This document shows, one piece after another, positions 39,101-51,245 of a stretch of 64,000 bases of DNA. Numbering within the stretch: position 1 is the first letter of the stretch; every line of letters starts with the position of its first letter. The position numbers were made by a program, and so were the translations under genes. The stretch spans positions 372,001 through 436,000 of the forward strand of contig JAFEUB010000775.1 in the NCBI GenBank assembly GCA_024529925.1. The letters are read 5' to 3'. This DNA is from Ophthalmolycus amberensis. Lineage: Eukaryota > Chordata > Actinopteri > Perciformes > Zoarcidae. Below the pieces are notes generated by a model. The model made no database searches, was not told the origin of the DNA, and saw nothing but the letters and a program-made list of their open reading frames with translations.

Positions 39101-40941
39101 TTGGTGAGGTGGTCAACAACGATGCTGTGGTCGGAGATCGTCTCAAAGTCATCTTTTTGGAGAACTACAAAGTCACACTGGCAGAGAGAGGTAATTCCCA
39201 CACCCCTGACCTATTCCCATGTTTTTTTTCCTCTCGCTATCGGCTCTCAAGCTTGTCATCATGTTCTTTTCTATCCCCTGCAAATGACCCCAATCAGGAC
39301 TTTCTGATAGCAGCATAAAACACAAAATTATTAATAGAGTCATCAACCCTCTACTTCTGTCTTTCAGTTATCCCCGCATCTGACCTGTCAGAGCAGATTT
39401 CCACAGCTGGCACCGAGGCCTCTGGCACCGGCAACATGAAGTTCATGTTGAACGGCGCTCTGACCATCGGCACCATGGACGGAGCAAATGTTGAGATGGC
39501 CGAGGAGGCCGGCGACGGCAACCTTTTCATCTTCGGCATGCTGGTGGACGACGTCAATGCAATGGACAAGAAAGGGTAAGGAAGGAACAAATCATCAGTC
39601 TACATTCTCCACGTGTACCTCTAACATCTTTTGTTCTGTAGCTCATAAAGTCCGTTCACCATGTGATATTACCTCTTCACCACACATTGTTTTTACATTT
39701 GAGTGCTGTTAAGTCCCCAAATGTGTTTTTCTTCACACTCAAAAGTAATTTGACGTTGACATAATCACATAGGGGGACATAACAGGGAGCAGAGGCAAGA
39801 AAAAGGCTCATCATCCCTGTCTTCTTTGATTGTGCCACTACAGTATGTAATGTCTTTGCATGTAAGAGCACAGTGCTACCTGTCCATTTAGTGAAATACC
39901 TCCTAAATAATCCAACGGCGAAGACCTTTTGATATCAATGCAGTGAGCATCATGAGCTCTGACAAGCTTTGCACAGAGGTTTTCATTTTCACCAAACTCG
40001 AGTGTTTTTTCTCCACCCAAGCTGATCTGGTGTGGCCTTGGGGAACCTGCTGATACCTCTGTACATGCACCGACTACTACGCCTTCATTAATGGACCGGT
40101 TACGACAGCAACAAGTTTGTGCTTCTGTTTTTCTGAATGTGCGTACTGATTATTTTTGGTCCCGCTTAGATACCACGCTCAAGAGTACTACAACCGTCTG
40201 CCTGAGCTGAAACAGGCTATGGACCAGATTGCTGGAGGCTTCTTTAGCCCAAAGCAGCCTGACCTGTTTAAAGAAATTGTCGACATGCTGATGCATCATG
40301 ACAGGTAAAGACACATCTAACATTACCAGCCTGAGGCGCACACACGCGTACGCACATACAAATAAGAACGTGTATACACTTGCATGCTGGCGCATGAAAA
40401 GAAAGAGAGAGAACAACTCATAGTCTGTTTGCATGCACACCAGACGTAAGAATACACACATACCCACATAAACACCATATGCATTCGCATTGCACTATAT
40501 ACCTGAATTAATTGCGTTTTTTTTCTGCACAGATTTAAGGTCTTTGCTGATTATGAAGACTATATAAAATGCCAGGAGAAAGTCAATGCTCTCTACAAGG
40601 TATGTTTATTAAAAAGCTACATGAGTCACACGGTTCCTGAAGGTCTGTTATGCATTCATAGTAGGATTTTAATTAGTATATAATGAGTATAACCGTGGAA
40701 GGGGACTCAGGGCTACTAACCCTTTTAATTACTGATCATATTATTATTATATGATTGATCACTTCATCAATCATTTTCATCCTCACTTCAGGACCCCAAG
40801 GAATGGACCAAGAAGGTGATCTATAACATTGCAGGATGTGGCAAGTTCTCCAGTGATCGCACCATTGCCCAGTATGCTCGTGAGATCTGGGGCATGGAGC
40901 CCACACTCGAGAAACTCCCCGCCCCCGACGACAAGTTATAA
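30143..40941 (+). CDS. pygm: Glycogen phosphorylase, muscle form (20 coding exons; frameshift in exon 2)
   Basis: Cytosolic PLP enzyme releasing glucose-1-phosphate from glycogen in muscle. Exons: 30143-30385, 32220-32322, 32436-32514, 32660-32763, 32975-33106, 33204-33315, 33410-33492, 35530-35673, 35890-35982, 36225-36371, 37553-37716, 37899-38013, 38106-38207, 38612-38759, 38881-38939, 39049-39190, 39368-39575, 40170-40304, 40533-40599, 40792-40941. All junctions are GT-AG and in phase. Leaving out one extra base in exon 2, the total is 2529 nt, 842 codons, the length of human PYGM. Visible sites: the phosphorylase-kinase serine (residue 15) in KKQISVRG; AMP-site TQQHYYEKDPK; TLQDIIRRFK; and the PLP lysine in GTGNMKFMLNGALTIGTMDG (exon 17). 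Similarity favours the muscle over the liver or brain form. The paralogue (pygma or pygmb) is not resolved. As printed, exon 2 would truncate the protein at 109 residues. Confidence 0.95.
30386..32219 (+). other. pygm: pygm intron 1
   Basis: The largest 5' intron, from AAA|GTAAGT to CTGTAG|CGC. I see no extra exon. A short C+T-rich run near 31,890-31,950 and an A-run near 31,965 are the only notable sequence features. Confidence 0.85.
32220..32322 (+). other. pygm: pygm exon 2 carrying a 1-bp insertion (frameshift)
   Basis: The exon encodes RVYYISLEFYMGRTLQNTM and then VNLALEN in frame. After AAC (32295-32297) there is an extra T at 32298. The bases that follow (GCC TGT GAT GAG GCC ATG TAC CAG) encode the expected ACDEAMYQ only when that T is skipped. 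Read literally, the frame is AAC TGC CTG TGA, with the stop at 32304-32306. The exon is 103 bp. The flanking phases (both 0) require 102. Splice sites are intact and every other exon is open. Confidence 0.9.
33493..35529 (+). other. pygm: pygm intron 7, with an unassigned block of higher complexity
   Basis: This is a 2-kb intron between AAT|GTAGGT and CCTCAG|TTC. The part at about 34,255-34,960 differs from the AT-rich rest: it holds CpGs and mixed sequence with no long frame. It may be an inserted repeat, but I find no paired terminal repeats. Confidence 0.6.
36372..37552 (+). other. pygm: pygm intron 10
   Basis: Intron from GAG|GTTGGT to TTTGCAG|AGA. No exon or recognisable repeat is seen inside. 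The frames that overlap its left part simply run on from exon 10. Confidence 0.8.
37846..37869. repeat. (GT)n microsatellite in pygm intron 11
   Basis: About 11 GT units, ending roughly 30 bp before the exon 12 acceptor region on the transcribed strand. Confidence 0.9.
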
Positions 40942-41290
40942 ACCGTCCACATGACGGCACCACACCCCAACTTTCCCTGCTCGTATCACAACACGGACAC
41001 CTTAACAACCGACATGGTGGATCCTGTTCGTCTGGGAAAAGCCCCCACAAACCTGCGTCCAAAAGGGATTAGCATTAAATGCTTTCTGCATTGCTGCATT
41101 GTGTCTGACACAATCTTTTGGCTCTGGCTAAGTCTACATTCTTCACACCTGCAGATTCACAATAACCAGGTTACAGTGGATGAAAGTGGTGGGCTTTGTG
41201 AATTCATCGATGATATTTTTTATTGAAAAAAATACAAACTCTTGTATTTCCACTCAGACCCATTCTGAATAAAATCTATCTTAAATACTA
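40942..41290 (+). terminator. pygm: pygm 3' UTR and poly(A) signal
   Basis: After the TAA at 40939-40941 the first canonical AATAAA is at 41268-41273. This gives a 3' UTR of about 350 nt. The cleavage site is inferred to lie 10-25 nt downstream. Confidence 0.7.
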
Positions 41291-42941
41291 TGACAGCCTG
41301 GGTGACTTCTTCTAGCATTTCAGGGAAAAAATATTTAAGTATCAAACTGTAGAATAAATGTGCACATAATGAATTGTTCTGCAAGGGTATTGTTTGGTCA
41401 TATTTGTATTTTCGAGCATCACACCCTGTCGACACACTTTGGTAATCAACAGTACATCGTATTTGGTGTAACTGATTGATTTTGCCAACGTTGCAAAAGT
41501 TGGGTCTGGTAACTTGCAAGTCTGTAGTAGTGGATTTGCACAGGCTCAATACAGGTCTGTTGTACAAAGCAAGAAGTGATTCATACATCGCAGTGTGACC
41601 TGTTGCAGGACTGGTCTGGGCTCTCTTCACACTACACCAAAAGGTTTCACGAACAGAGGTTTGTTAAATATTGTAAAATAGTCTCTGTCTGCACAGGGGA
41701 TACTGTTTTAAACACAACTGGCAGGAATACTCAGTCAATATAAAATAATTAATACAATTTGAAGATATAAAATGTTCTTTTACACCAGCCACACAGATGT
41801 GAATGAGCCAATGACTGAGAAGCACAGCATGTACTGCAGGATCAGCAGCGTGACCTCAGCCTCTGTCTGAACTGACACGATGCTTCATAACATATACAAA
41901 TAAAAAGTAAATGATTGCAAAGACAGACCAATACATGACAGATTCCTTTTGACTGCACTGCTCCCTAAGCATTTATATATTTCTCTTGGCTTTATAGATG
42001 AAAGTTCAAAGATTTGTGTTCACATGTGTCTGTTTGTAACTATTAACCGAACAAGAGGACATAATGTGTCACTGTTGTCAACGTGACTCCAGTGTTACCT
42101 GAGTGTTTATTGGTGTTATCAATTGTAAGATAAGGACGTGAGTTTAAAGAGTTTAAAGTCCAAACTCAAACAACTAACAGCTTTAGATAGTTGCAGAAGT
42201 AAAATAAATCATAGGCTAATTATTTATATAACATATTTCAACACTGTAGATTAGTCTGTAAAAGGGATTTTTGTTTCTCTTGCAGTTTTTATCCTTTAGG
42301 GATTTAAAATGTAGTAATGGAGACAGAAAACCGGAGTTTCCCTTCACAGCTGTCTTTTGACATCTACTTAACACTCATGGGGCTCAGGGTCAGGGCCCCA
42401 ATGTGCTGGGCGCCCCACAGAGAGGAGAGCGATGGAGGACAGGACCTTCTTTGTAAAGTCAAAATGTTGCGGCTGCTTCGGTAATACTACATATCATCAA
42501 ACCCAGAATGTACAAATATCCGCTGGTTTCAGAGCATTTTGTCCTTGTTCACTCCTTCGTTGTAAAACCTTCAAACATGTCACTCTCTGAAACCTACTGA
42601 TGGTTTCAACCCTCACCCTCCACTTCACTGCTTCTTTGACGTTTACATTTCACAAAAAGCCCAGAGCCCCCGGGAAGTATATATGCGACTTTGTGTCTTT
42701 TCTCATTTTTCTAAAGTCTCTCATACTTTTGGGGCCCAAACTACAAAACACGCTGAAGAAGGAAGAATTTAGAAGGACAAATCTTTCTCCGATTAGAGTT
42801 TGGCAGCTAAGTTTATTGTTTTGCTTTGGTGCACCTGGAGATTAATTCTGCCATGCTGATCATTACATAAGCGCACATTCCTCACGACTAACAGTCTGGA
42901 CACATAACCAGGAAAAAAATGCTAGCTTCACACAATACAAT

Positions 42942-42946
<5 letters not shown>

Positions 42947-43000
<54 letters not shown>

Positions 43001-43022
43001 GACAGACAGACAGACAGATAGA
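42947..43022. repeat. (CA)n plus (GACA)n compound microsatellite
   Basis: About 25 uninterrupted CA units to 42997, followed by GCA and then GACA/GATA units. It lies about 0.5 kb upstream of the SLC22A transcript. Confidence 0.95.
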
Positions 43023-43390
43023 TTATTAGAGTGCATTGCTGTAGGTCTTTTGTTTCAGAACTCCATCAGCATAACGTGACTATTTATCAGAACACCGAGA
43101 AATGTTGCTGACTGTTCCGTCATTTATTGACAGCAAACTGTTATTACAAGAGGGGACAGAGGGCCCTGGTGTTGCAGTGCATTTAAATAGTTGAATATTT
43201 ACAAAAATCTTTTGCAATTCACGTTAAACACTTACTTATTGTTTTTCCTTTTCTATTTGGCTTAACGCTTCTTGTTTACGTTTAATCCAGTAGACACATC
43301 CATGTGCTCATTCATTACCAAACTAAACAAGAAAACAATTACAGAAAACTTTAAATACAATGAGAGAAAAAACACGAATGAAATCTAGCA

Positions 43391-43468
43391 CCCCCCCCCC
43401 CCAAAGACACACAGACACACAGACAGACAGACAGAGAGACATACAGACAGACAGACAGACAGAGAGAC
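43391..43468. repeat. C12 run followed by (AGAC)n
   Basis: Twelve cytosines at 43391-43402, then imperfect ACAC/AGAC/AGAG units to about 43468. Confidence 0.9.
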
Positions 43469-43519
43469 CCTCTATCACCCTGTGCTTCATGTTAAGTAAT
43501 CAATGAACGAGAGGGAGTG

Positions 43520-43915
43520 TGTCTAAGTGCAAAGAGGGGAAAGAGCAGACCATAGTTATGTGACCACTCTTCCTACCAGACATTGTTCCTGCACAGCAAG
43601 GACCCGGCATTCTCCCTCAAGATTCGGTCAACGAGCTGCTAATACTTCAAGAGATCACATTGCACTCCTTATAATCCAAAGTTCGGAAAAGCTGTTGGAA
43701 TTTGAGAGCCGATTACTTACTTTTAACACACTGCAGCAACAAGACCACTTTTACATCTTTTTGATATTTGGGGGCTTTTTTTTTTAAGGACCCCTTTCTG
43801 GAAAACTTTTATTGGAATTGTGTGTTGTTTTAAATGAAGGTCTACACTTTTTGAACCAGCATTTTTATTGGATTTTGTAGATATTTTATTTAACAAGAGG
43901 AAATTAACTCAGCAG
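43520..43915 (+). other. Non-coding first exon of the SLC22A gene (start uncertain)
   Basis: A strong donor CAGCAG|GTAAGT ends this segment at 43915, and an acceptor TTTTCCCAG|G precedes 44022. The pair fits a 5' UTR intron of 106 bp just upstream of the transporter ATG. The left limit given here is arbitrary because no TATA box or start site is evident. Confidence 0.4.
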
Positions 43916-44021
43916 GTAAGTCTATGAAATTTGGTATTATTAATGCAACACCTTTAAATGCATAAGACAAATACACTCTGGTTAGTTCTGACAACTGATG
44001 TCTTCTTCAATATTTTCCCAG

Positions 44022-44131
44022 GTGCTCTTACTTATTTTTTTTGCACATCCAATTCTTAATTAAACTACCAACAAAAGGATCTAGTCCCATTAACACCAAG
44101 TCACCTTGTGGAGTTCTGGTGGCACAACACT
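44022..44131 (+). other. 5' UTR portion of the first coding exon, SLC22A gene
   Basis: Runs from the acceptor at 44020-44021 to the ATG at 44132. The frame is open upstream of that ATG to a GTG at 44108, but MPFGDLLEQAGG aligns with the conserved MAFNDLLxQVGG start of OAT1, so the ATG at 44132 was chosen. Confidence 0.55.
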
Positions 44132-47100
44132 ATGCCGTTTGGTGACCTCCTAGAGCAGGCGGGGGGCACAGGACGGTTCCAGATCGTGCATGTGACCCTT
44201 CTCTGCATACCTGTCCTGATGCTGGCCAGCCACAACCTGCTGCAGAACTTTGTGGCCGCCGTGCCCCCTCACTTCTGCAGCGCACACACAAACCTCTCTC
44301 AGTCCCAGCTGAGCCCAGAGGAAACACTGCTGGTTACAGTGCCGCTGGACCAGAAAGGCAAGCCCGAGAGGTGCCAGCGTTACGTAGCTCCACAGTGGTA
44401 CCTCCTGACGAAGAATGGGACTTCCAGCTCAGGTGAGGAGGGCGACACCAAGGATGGTTTGGATGTTGACCTGCAGGGATGCACAGATGGATGGTCCTAC
44501 AACAAGGCTGAGATGAGCTCCACGATCATATCTGAAGTAGGACTGCGTATATGTTTTTTCTTTTCACACGTGTAAACGTTTTTCTGTCATGTGTGTTAAA
44601 CTGTGTTACATTTTTGTCAGTGGCATTTGGTGTGTGATCAGCACTCTTTGAAGCAAATGGGACAAACGATCTACATGGGAGGTGTGCTTGTGGGAGCTCT
44701 TGTCTTTGGAAGTCTGTCAGACAGGTAACAGTCATTTTATCCATACTGATTATACAGTTATAGAAATAAGGAAGTAAATCTGGCACAATCCATCATACAT
44801 GTGACTTTTAAACATGAATGAGTATTGCATAAGACAACTTGCCTCTTCGTCACGCAGTATTGCTAAAAAGAAAATTGTATTTTATTCAAGTCATATAATG
44901 TGATATAGTCCGACCTGACTCTTTGCAAATCCCCCCTGGCCCCCAGATATGGTCGACGCATCCTCCTGCTCATATCCAACCTGCTGATGGCAGTGTCGGG
45001 AACATGTGTCGCTTTCTCTAACTCCTTCTCCCTCTTCTGCCTGTTCCGCTTTGGTTGTGGCATGGCTATGTCTGGGTTGGGGCTCAACACCTTCTCGCTC
45101 AGTAAGATATCTAGCTGGATAGAGCACAATCCGTGTAGAACGACTTAACTGGATGCAGGCAACAGGCATGCTGATGATAGAGTACTAATTGTACTAAATT
45201 CTTTCAAATATCTCTTGTTCTGTGATTCTTTAATTTCAAGTTGTGGAGTGGATCCCCACTCGTGTGCGAACTGTGATGGGGACAATAACAGGTTACAGTT
45301 ACACAGTGGGGCAGTTGCTCCTGGCCCTCATAGCCTACTTCATCCGGGACTGGAGGTGGTTAACCCTGGCTGTGTCTTTACCCTTCTATGTCTTCTTCCT
45401 CATCGCATGGTGAGAGGCCAAGTACTGACATGCTAATGAAACCTAAGGTTGCAACCAGAATTACTGATTCATGTTGAAAAGTTGCAAAGGCGTCGTGATC
45501 AGAGATATGGTTATTGCACTATTAACGTATAAACTAAACAAACGTCTCACACAGGTGGTTTCTTGAATCTTCAAGATGGTTAGCTCTGAACAATAAGCCC
45601 GAACAAGCCATCAAGAACCTTAAAAGTGTGGCCAAATTCAATGGACGGCATGAAGAGGGAGACAAAATCGACATTAATGTAAGGGAGCGTGGTGTGTTTG
45701 TGTGATTGCACAATCTATCTGTGTTCATAAATGTGTATGAAATCAATTTGAAGAGAGAAAACTCTCCGTCTTTATGCGTAGATGCTGCAGGAGTCCATGA
45801 AGAAAGAGTTGTCCAGTGTGAAGGGCTCCTACTCTGTTCTGGATCTGTTCCGCACCCCCACAATGAGGAACATGACAGTCTGCCTCAGTGCTGTCTGGTA
45901 ACGTGTCCTGCACTTGTTGAAGAAAAACGCAATGATATTTTTTAAGCACCTTCTATGAAGTTGCAATGACACCTTGCTTGCTGTTTATTGTTTGTTTTTT
46001 TGCTAATTTAGGTTGTCAACCAGCTTTGCCTACTATGGTCTTGCTATGGATCTGCAAAAGTTTGGGGTGGACTTCTACCTCATCCAAGTAATCTTTGGAG
46101 CTGTTGACTTCCCTGCTAAAGTCATCATAACTGTGTCTATGTGTATTATTGGACGGCGACCATCACAATGTGGTGCTCTCATCATTGCTGGAATCACTAT
46201 TTTGATCAACCTGCTGGTACCTTATGGTATGTTGGAACACATGGCATAGGAGTTAAACATCATACTACAGAAACAACAGAGTGATCCGATGCATGTTTTT
46301 ACTCCTGTGCAGATAAACAGATGACGCGCACGTGTCTGGCTGTATTGGGGAAAGGTTGCCTTGCTGCCTCCTTCAGCTGCTGCTACCTTTACGCTGGAGA
46401 GCTGTACCCAACCATCATTCGGTAAACTCTTTCTTTGGCAAAGATACGTGGTTCACGTGTTCATGTTTTAAAGGGATTTTAGCTTGTTATTGTACAATTT
46501 AGTTCAGTATATTTAGTTTTTTGAGGAAATCATATCTCTATTTTAGAATGTAAAACAGTTCTAACAATTAGGCTGCAACAAATACATCCATACATGGATG
46601 CAACAAGCAACTTGTAGCAAATAGTGACATTTACCAAAGTAAAAGTTCACTGCAAACCACAGCAAAGAAGAGCTGTTTGGTGTGTATTTTGTCCAACTGA
46701 TCATGCAGACAGAAGAGCAAATAGAAGGTCAGCTGGTCCGATGGGCAGATAAAGATGTATGGTGTCAAACACTAAACAGAGCTAAACGGTGAAGGATCAT
46801 TCGAAACTCAATGAAAACGTCATTACAAATGTTTGATTCGTGACACGTAGATACATTTTACCTTCAAATTATTCTTCAAACTATGGATTCAACAAGGTAT
46901 TGAGGAGAATCAGAGGGCTTTTGGTGCATGTCCGTGGATTTATTGGGACTTTATCAGCAGAGGGCCATCATGTCCTGATAGACTGTGACCCGTCCATTCA
47001 ATAACATTTATTTGTCCAAGTACACTAGCTTTGTTATTTTAGCTTGTCCGGCCATTCCTTGCTGCCTTCTCTTGTTGACGAATATGTGTCCTGGCAGAAG

Positions 47101-47918
47101 CGCTGCTGACGGCGTGTCTTCGCTCATCATACTATTCTCTGAAAACTATAGGCACCATAGTACACACACATCCATAGAAGGCAGCTTTTTCTGAGATGTG
47201 ACACCAGCAAACAATCCACGTTGATCCGTCTTCATCCAGTACAGTTAAACAGTAACTTAAGACCCCCTGTCCCGATCAGACATTCTTCATTTATTACATT
47301 GTAGCTGCACTTGAACATTGGATTTTCTTTACTTTCTTTTTTTAACTTTACTTTATCACCAGCACCATGAACACTGATTTAAAGTAAGAGTGTCGTTGTG
47401 GCTGTTTTTTTTTCTCTCTCTCAGTCAGAACGGCATGGGCTGGGTATCCACGATGGCTCGTGTAGGAGCCATGGTGGCCCCTATGGTGCTTCTCACGGCC
47501 GACCACATACCTTGGCTTCCAGGTTTAATCTACGGAGGAGCTCCGATTCTCAGTGGAGTGGCTGCAATATTTCTTCCGGAAACACTTGGCTCACCCCTTC
47601 CTGACACAATACAAGACGTGGAGGACAGGTAAGATCGAGCTCCAGTAGACAGGACGTGTACTTAAATCTCTGCAGGCTCCAAAATCAAAACATAACTTTG
47701 CTAAACAGTACACCGGAGGGACAGGTCAATCATTTACAGTAAATCTATCATCACGGTTAACTCAAGAACAAGTTGAAGAGAGAGAGAGAAACAGATTTAT
47801 CCATATTTGCGTTTTCTGTCTTAAACACAGGGGATCTGGGAGAAACTCCAAAATGCCACCGAAGGAAACAATAATCCTGCAAAACACGCAGGCCAACCTC
47901 CTAAAGCAGGCTGCCTGA
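44132..47918 (+). CDS. slc22a6: Organic anion transporter, SLC22A6/OAT1-like (10 coding exons, 562 aa)
   Basis: A major-facilitator protein. OAT1 members exchange organic anions for dicarboxylates at basolateral epithelial membranes. Exons: 44132-44536, 44621-44724, 44947-45101, 45241-45409, 45555-45678, 45782-45897, 46012-46226, 46313-46421, 47425-47628, 47831-47918. All are GT-AG and in phase, 1689 nt including the TGA. Residues 10-30 are TM1. A large extracellular loop follows with N-glycosylation sites (NLS, NGT) and cysteines. The MFS signature GSLSDRYGRR joins TM2 and TM3; IIGRRPSQ joins TM8 and TM9. TM11 has STMARVGAMVAP, where OATs carry a substrate-related arginine. The PETLGSPLPDTIQDVEDR motif closes the core. 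Exon 7 (SFAYYGLAMDLQKFGV) is closer to OAT1 than to OAT3 from memory, but paralogy in fish (slc22a6l and relatives) makes the symbol provisional. No defects seen. Confidence 0.9.
46422..47424 (+). other. SLC22A gene intron 8
   Basis: The longest intron of this gene, about 1 kb, from CG|GTAAAC to CTCTCAG|T. No coding or repeat structure is recognised inside it. Confidence 0.8.
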
Positions 47919-47981
47919 GGGCATCTGTATTGCACTGCTGATGTTTTTGCTGACACATTAATGAATCTGTTTGATAAGCAT

Positions 47982-47987
47982 AATAAA
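47982..47987 (+). terminator. Poly(A) signal of the SLC22A gene
   Basis: Canonical AATAAA, 64 nt after the TGA, followed by a GT-rich stretch (TGTATTGTGTGG). This gives a very short 3' UTR. Confidence 0.7.
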
Positions 47988-48122
47988 TGTATTGTGTGGT
48001 ATGACTGCTGGGCAATTGGAGTTGCAATGTTATTTTTTGACAGGTCAATACAGTGAAACAAACATACCTATGTTTGTATTTCTGCTTTGAGTCTGGATTT
48101 GGACCAACTCTTTAGTGTCAGT

Positions 48123-48124
<2 letters not shown>

Positions 48125-48160
<36 letters not shown>
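48125..48160. repeat. (TA)n microsatellite
   Basis: About 15 TA units directly abutting the left end of the hAT fragment at 48162. Confidence 0.92.
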
Positions 48161-48161
<1 letters not shown>

Positions 48162-48338
48162 TAGTGCTAGGCAGCAATTACAATTTGTTATCACGATTAA
48201 TCGCATGTTTTTTTTTGCAATTTATTGCGATTAATCGGATTGTAATGCGCAAAATTCAATCATGAATTCAAAAGTAGTGTATTGCGCACTTTTATTTTAA
48301 AAGTACTGCTATATGAACAAAAGTGCATTAACATTTGG
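48162..48338. mobile_element. Truncated hAT-type fragment related to the 28772 element
   Basis: Begins TAGTGCTAGGCA with the same sub-terminal CGATTAATCGCATG. It also shares a near-identical stretch of about 70 bp (containing AAAAGTAGTGTATTGCGCAC and TACTGCTATATGAAC) with 28849-28918. Similarity stops near 48338 and no right-hand inverted repeat follows, so the copy is truncated. Confidence 0.8.
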
Positions 48339-51245
48339 TTTGCAAACACTTTCTACAAATAAGGTGCTTTTTAACAGCAATATTCCCTTTTCACAGTAAA
48401 GTACAGTTATGATTCTGATAATAGATATTCAGCCGGTGTTCACAACCTTATTTTCGTGTGTGTAAGAGATGCAATTTGAAATATACTCCTTGAAAACTGC
48501 AAACCTATCTACGTTTTTTTCTTCTTTTTTTCTATATAACTATTCATACTCTATGTGACATCACTCTAGGATACATATTCTAATAGCCCAGTTTGTCCTG
48601 AAAAGAGATGTGAAAATATGATTGAACTTCTACATTATTATCAAATGTGACGAGGCAGACTAACATTTTGAAATAAATGTCTTAGTGGCTGTTGTGGAAT
48701 ATTTCTATGAATAGTCGGGAGAAGAGTGTAAAGTGTTTTCAAATCAATGTCAAATGAAACAGAGTCTTGCTGAACGATCAAAGTTGTAATAGTCAATTTA
48801 TTTGCTTGCAAGCAAAGAGAACACAGTCTCACAGATACATCACCGTCATCTGCAAGAGGTGCTCTGACAACACATTCAAATGCATGGACATTTATGCTCA
48901 GCCAGCATGCCGTTATCTTGCTTCGCAAACAAGAATAAACAAAGAAGACAGAAGAAGAAAACAAGTCAAGGCAGATGTTTTCCTTTGAAGCATAGTGTCC
49001 TGTCTTTACGATACCCTGAAGGCGCTTTATGGCCTGTTTACAAATCCCTTTGTTATCAGTTTGCCCCACAATAAACCATGGATACCCCCAGCCAGATGCT
49101 TCCTTTGATGTCACTGTGACCTGGTCAAAGAGTTAAGTCACAGTATTGCAGAGACGGAAAAAGCCTGTTTTACTATCACACATCATAAATGCCTAAGGAG
49201 GGTCATGCCCTTCAGCTAATGCTCATAAAGGAAATACCGTAATCAAGACCCTCTGTGTGATCCGTCTTTTGAAGACAGAAACAATGCACAGGATAACAAG
49301 ATAACAAGACACCTGGCTTTAACCCTAAAGCATAAGACTCTGACATATTTTCCCATAACATGGCTGAGAGGGTTTCAAAATCATATTAATGTCCTGTGTG
49401 TTTTTTCTGTTGTTGCGGTTGTTGATCCCAAATTAAATCTTAAATCTAAATACAGAATAAAACAGCGCCACCCAATGGCACACATAAATACAAAAGCTGA
49501 AAAAGGGTAATTGTTCTGCCTCTGCCATTCACTGCCTGATTCTGATAAATCAATCAATAAACACTACCTGATGTAACATCATTGTTTTTCCATGTAGAGG
49601 ATAACGTATTACCATCATACAGACAAGAGTACTACTCCAGTGTTCATTTTACTTTGCGGTTTCACTTTATGTCCACATGACAACCAAATGTCACCCACTC
49701 TTTAAATAATTAAAATAAGAAATATGTTGAGTCTCACAGAGAGTAAAGATAATCTCTGAAGGACTTTTAATGGACAAACTGAATCATGTGTATTCATTCA
49801 CGGTCAGTGAACACGTGGGCAATATTCAATGAATGGGATGATTTTTTTTCCCCCACTTCTGAAAGACACAGTTAAGTATATTAGAAGGAAGGAGTTTGTG
49901 TTTTGAACGTCATTTTTATTTGATAAGTGCTATGATAACGATGGCGTTGGATCAGACTTTGCAAAATGTCACAAATCCAGTCATCTGTTTTCACTCACCT
50001 TAAATGCTCTGGATTTAACAGGGCTTATTCTAGGGACCTGCTTGTCCCCCATCGGCTCCACAACAGAGAAATACCAGTTTAGGCAGAAACATTTGAAATT
50101 GTGAAATGCAAAATCAAGTTTGATACATTTGAAATGTAGCAGTCGATAAACTCTTGGTGGTCAGTAGATGAACCCTGAATGCTGTTAATAAACAAATGAA
50201 ACAAACAGGATGACATTAAGTTGCTACTGTAAACCAACGTGGTTAACTATAGCTAATATAGTTAACTATATATCAAACTGGAACGATTTTGCCAACTATT
50301 TTGATTTTTCATGTTTGCTCCCAAACTGCATTAACAGGAGAAGTACATGTTCATCCAGCTCTGCCAACTCATCCCCATGAACACCCCTGTTATCACCTAT
50401 AAAGTGTGTTTCTATTAAATATGACTGGATACACTAAAGAGACAACTCACCCCTGCAAAACGGTAAGTCATCTGGTGAGTGAGTTAGACATCTTGCTGTT
50501 ACGGCACCATCCAGTGGACAATCTATGCTACTGCGCAATAGATTGAAATGATGCAGAATTAATGAAGAATCTATATTTAAGAAAATGTAAATGCTAATAT
50601 GTAACATGAAATCTACCCCATAGTTCTTACATCGTGAAGATGCTTTTTCTTAAATGTTTCAATATATTAAGGCTTCTTATTCCATCAGTTGGCCAATTGT
50701 CAATTAGTCATCCAAGATTTCTTTTCTTCAAATATGCATTCTTCCATTTTTTTGCAAATACACTTTGGTCTTTACTGAGCAATGGTTGTCAAGAGATTGT
50801 TCTAAATGTTTACATTTATCTCAGGAGACGCATTAACGCTGCAGAAACAATCACAATTTTAAATTGATCAGGAAAATATGTCCCGTGACAGTGAGTCAAG
50901 TGTTTCTTCTGAGTTTGAACTTCTTTCTTTTAAAAAGTTACATATTGTCACAACTCTCGTCTCACACGCTGGATGCGTTCATTTTTATGCGCTCGCTGGA
51001 CGAGTTACGACTTCAGAGATCACGACTACCATGTGAAACAGGTTTGATATAATCCATCACCGACCCCCACATCACTATATGAAACTTATGTCAAAATCGG
51101 ATTTCATGAGTGTTCTCCTGAGACACATTGTGTATTGTATGCATTGCAGAAGAGTCAAAGATTAAGTCAATATAAAAGATAGATCAAAATGAAGAGCAAA
51201 GCTTTCTAGACAAATAACTACATCGTAAAAGGATATGAATAAAGA
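48339..51245. other. Intergenic between the SLC22A gene and nrg2
   Basis: The two genes converge here. No exon is supported on either strand. A 157-codon minus-strand frame at 48641-49114 has no recognisable domain or splice-related structure. Confidence 0.6.

Larger units (their letters stand above)
41291..43500. other. Intergenic between pygm and the SLC22A gene
   Basis: No supported exon on either strand. The right half contains long microsatellites (CA and AGAC/GACA) and a short C-run. The longest minus frame (near 41.2-41.6 kb) shows no domain and covers the end of the pygm 3' UTR. Confidence 0.65.

Noticed and set aside
48641..49114. 157-codon minus-strand open frame between the SLC22A gene and nrg2
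   Set aside because: No signal, domain, motif or splice context is recognisable, and the sequence is AT-rich non-coding in character. Length alone is within chance for 64 kb.
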